Part shown: piece by piece, positions 19,237-21,580 of the stretch | Numbering within the stretch: position 1 is the stretch's first letter | Layout: each line of letters opens with the position of its first letter | Assembly (NCBI GenBank): GCA_014621425.1 | Contig: JAANBB010000581.1 | Location: forward strand, 1 to 21,580 | DNA length: 21,580 nucleotides | Direction: 5' to 3' | DNA from: Cylindrodendrum hubeiense | Lineage: Eukaryota > Ascomycota > Sordariomycetes > Hypocreales > Nectriaceae | Position numbers and translations under genes: made by a program | Notes under the pieces: generated by a model | The model's input: only the letters and a program-made list of their open reading frames with translations | Database searches by the model: none | Told to the model about the DNA's origin: nothing

Positions 19237-20552
19237 TGTCGCTCGCCAGTAGGGGAAACGTCTCGAGTATGCTTCTAGGGGTGCCGCGACACCATGCGAT
19301 GAGCCAGAAAGCCTCGTGGGTCTGGTGGGAAGCAAAGTCGCGTCGAGAGGCTCGTGGAGTGTAGTCTAGGTAACCTTCACACGAACCAAGCTGCAAAAGT
19401 GACGACAATCGGTCTCATGCGCCACACAGCGCATGAGCTTAGTGCATGAGTGGCTCAGTTCGTGGCTCATTTCAAGGTCCGATAAGACCCATTTATCTTC
19501 ACGTGATCATTCCACATTACGAAGAGTGCTGTGGCTTGGCCGCCACCTCCCGTCCAGTTCGCATAACTTAAGGGCCACGACCCAATGGCTTAGACGGCCG
19601 TGAGCCACAGGATACGACAGAGTCGCCTCCACCAAATCAGATTTTTGTCCCTGCACTGCCATTGTGCCCGCAATCCGATGGGCATCGCCTTCGCAGACCC
19701 AAATCGTGTGCTTTGCATATCAGTGGATATGTCGATTCAGCCCCAGAGATTCGGCCGGCGCCAAGCCCCCTCTTGGCAGGGCTTTGGTTTAGTGGACCCA
19801 GGGCCCCTGGGAGGGCTTGGGCGGGGGGCTTGGGGGGCTCTTTGGGGGAGCGGTTGGGCAGGGTAACCGAGTTGCGAAATGATCCTCATTTCCCCAATCA
19901 GACCCGGACAATTGTCTGCAAGGTTGTGGGTTTGACGAACGCGTGTACGTTAACGGTGGAGAGTACTGTTTCATCAACGAAATGGCTAGTGGATGGGTGG
20001 TTTCTAGGGTGATTCATGTAGATTGATGCAGATGCATGAAAGTTGAGGTAGAGGATAGTGTCCATTGATGGGGCTGTCTTGGCCGAAGCCGCTATGCTAC
20101 CAGAAAGGCAATGTTCAAAATGCCCGAAGCTATGTAAGGATATAAGGCGATAGACTCTGGTCTTCCAGAGCTTCGCACTCGGTGTCGGTCCAAGAATGTA
20201 AGAATGAAGGTTAAAGTGCTCGCGGCATACCCATGCCAATGCCGATGCGATGCCGTGTCCAGGTCATGCAAGGCGACGTCCCGCGCTGTCCGTCTGCAAG
20301 GTATAAATCCAAAAACAAAAAAAAATGATCGTCTCTTGTTCAGAGAACCCAACGCTTTTTCCCGTAAATCCCAACCCAATAACCCTGGAGGTAGTCTTTG
20401 TCCAGTGGGGTACCCGTTGTCCAAACGCCAGTGCCGATGCCGAAGATGCATGAGAGTATTATAATTAAGAAGAGTATTGGTGTGGTGGCGAGGTGACGAT
20501 GATGCAATGCCGATGTCTGTCTCAGCTATGGCAGTCGATCGTAACCGGAAGC
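19237..20552. other. Intergenic: CYP6 promoter and 3' region of the last gene
   Basis: No supportable gene. Holds the inverted repeat at 19414-19437, a GC-rich island at about 19745-19865 with near-palindromic CCCAGGGCCCCTGGG, and AT-richer sequence toward 20450-20550 that is probably the 3'UTR of the neighbouring gene. Open frames overlap on both strands and lack domains. Confidence 0.5.
19414..19437. promoter_or_regulatory. Perfect 9-bp inverted repeat upstream of CYP6
   Basis: CTCATGCGC (19414-19422) and GCGCATGAG (19429-19437) are exact reverse complements around a CACACA spacer. A further GCATGAG occurs at 19444-19450. The element lies about 180-200 bp before the CYP6 start codon, a fitting place for a site bound by a dimeric factor. 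Confidence 0.45.
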
Positions 20553-21053
20553 TCACTCGTTGCTTCGTCGCCTGCGTCCTGACCGGAGCTCCTTCTCCGT
20601 CTCCATGAGACGGGCCTGCACCCACATGCGGAATGATCGGTCGCTGCGGACAGTGCTGCAGTTGAGGAGCTCGGTCAAAGCTCGCTTGATGCTTTCGTTG
20701 ACGTCAGACAGGCGCTGCTCCTCGGCGGAGATCTCGCAGAGGGTCTCCTCATCGACAATGGTGGTGAGCTCGTTGCCCCGGTGGGCGTCATCCCAGCCGC
20801 TGCAGCGGGCGTGCGAGCGGTGTCGTCGCTCACTGCTTCGGGAGTGTCGTCTCGGTGAAGACGGGACCGATGATACGGACGAGGACGACGAGGATCGAGT
20901 GGGAGAGGACGAGGGAGTCGAGTGAAGGGAGCGGGTGAAGCCGGCGTGCTGAGGGCGGATCTGGTCGAGGTGGCCGCTGAGCTCTTGGTGCTGCTCCTGG
21001 AGAAGCATGTACTTTTCCAGGGCAAAGCTGTAGTTGTGCGAGGCGGAGGCCAT
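20553..21053 (-). CDS. Small uncharacterised protein, probably conserved in Sordariomycetes
   Basis: I do not recognise a named family. From the ATG at 21053 the product is 166 aa. An N-terminal helical part (MASASHNYSFALEKYMLLQEQ) is likely amphipathic or coiled. The middle is a Ser/Arg/Pro-rich disordered stretch, residues about 45-80. A well-ordered acidic/basic C-terminal helical part (ISAEEQRLSDVNESIKRAL, then RSFRMWVQARLMETEKELR) ends in a basic RRRRS tail. The frame runs up to an earlier ATG at 21182 (209 aa), but the added part is Ser/Thr-rich, that ATG has C at -3, and the inner ATG has the better AAGATGG context. The C-terminal character resembles conserved hypothetical proteins of filamentous fungi, so I think it is real. 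No signal peptide or membrane segment. Function unknown. Confidence 0.75.
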   Translation of the reverse strand: MASASHNYSFALEKYMLLQEQHQELSGHLDQIRPQHAGFTRSLHSTPSSSPTRSSSSSSVSSVPSSPRRHSRSSERRHRSHARCSGWDDAHRGNELTTIVDEETLCEISAEEQRLSDVNESIKRALTELLNCSTVRSDRSFRMWVQARLMETEKELRSGRRRRSNE

Positions 21054-21580
21054 CTTGTGATTGGAAATAGTAGAGGTTGTAGCGGTGATTGTTGCGTTGC
21101 TCGAGACCGTTGATGGTGGTGTAGATGTTGATCGGTTCTGTCCGGCGAAGAAGTGGGGTCTCACGTCCAATGACGAGACCATCGGAAACGATTAGGAATT
21201 TTGTGAATGGAACGGCAAGCGAAGAAGGTCGAAGATGCGTGGAAGAAGAGTCGGGGTTTTTCTGGTGTTTTCTTCGTTGACGTCGACGATAACTAAGTGA
21301 AGATGCAGGCGGGTGGATGTGAGGCGCCTCTGGCTAGTCGAGGTTGGAGAGGCGAATTGCGCAGCACAGGGGCCAATGTGGGAGCTCGGACGCGCAACGT
21401 GTGTGTGGCTAGTGACGGAATGCTGGGGTTGATTGCGTGCACCGGGTTTGCAGTAAGGGTGACGCAGACGACAAGCGCAGAGTAAACAGGGCCGCGGCGT
21501 GTATAAATGTAGTCGAGGCCTCGAGCGCAAGGGTGGCGGCTGATAAGTGAGGCGGCGTGTGGTGGTGTGTAGTGGAGTGT
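21054..21580. other. Leader and promoter of the last gene; window end
   Basis: Upstream of the small protein gene on the minus strand the sequence is TC- and CAAC-rich (about 21060-21300), as expected of a fungal leader. Beyond about 21300 it becomes GT-rich on the plus strand. No other gene is supported; the 112-aa minus-strand ORF at 21192-21530 looks like translated leader. Confidence 0.45.

Noticed and set aside
1..21580. tRNA or 5S rRNA genes
   Set aside because: Scanning by eye for B-box-like GGTTCRANNCC on both strands and for 5S-like sequence gave no convincing match; a covariance-model search would be decisive.

Overview
This is a nuclear fragment from a filamentous ascomycete (Pezizomycotina), most likely a Sordariomycete and possibly Hypocreales. 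The evidence is short spliceosomal introns (61-80 nt), a GC-leaning genome, CT-rich upstream tracts, TAGGTA/TACCTA-type intergenic motifs, and protein content: a fungal-type Zn(II)2Cys6 regulator, a SAGA subunit with a Ser/Arg-rich extension, and a CYP6/PPIL4 cyclophilin. The placement comes from general sequence character, not from a database match. There is no sign of bacterial operons, CRISPR, tRNA or rRNA genes, or an intact transposon.

All six genes I can support lie on the minus strand, head to tail. From low to high coordinates they are: SGF29, the histone-reading subunit of SAGA (2232-3587); a PHBH-fold FAD-dependent monooxygenase (4408-5736); type I mannose-6-phosphate isomerase in two exons (6631-8047); a Zn(II)2Cys6 transcription factor in three exons (10887-12342); a cyclophilin-RRM-RS protein, CYP6/PPIL4, in two exons (17680-19236); and a small unrecognised protein that is probably conserved (20553-21053). 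Gene models for the spliced genes were built by hand from reading frames, splice consensus and protein conservation.

The genes do not form one pathway. SGF29 and the zinc-cluster protein act in transcription, CYP6 in nuclear RNA processing, and PMI in the mannose/GDP-mannose supply for cell wall and glycosylation. The monooxygenase is a stand-alone redox enzyme of unknown substrate. This is a mixed housekeeping/regulatory stretch, not a biosynthetic cluster.

The window is gene-sparse: roughly a third of it is protein-coding. The largest gap, about 5.3 kb (12343-17679), lies upstream of the transcription factor and holds no ORF I can support. Smaller gaps carry GC-rich islands, short tandem repeats and inverted repeats that look like promoter or decayed-repeat material.

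The most interesting observations are these. The zinc cluster is encoded by its own symmetrical phase-0 exon, entered through an acceptor that has a frame-shifting competitor AG 5 nt upstream. PMI has an apparent GC-AG intron. The CYP6 cyclophilin has lost several canonical catalytic residues. The monooxygenase has an altered dinucleotide-binding glycine motif. A perfect 9-bp-arm inverted repeat lies upstream of CYP6. I found no clear evidence for a wholly new multi-gene system.
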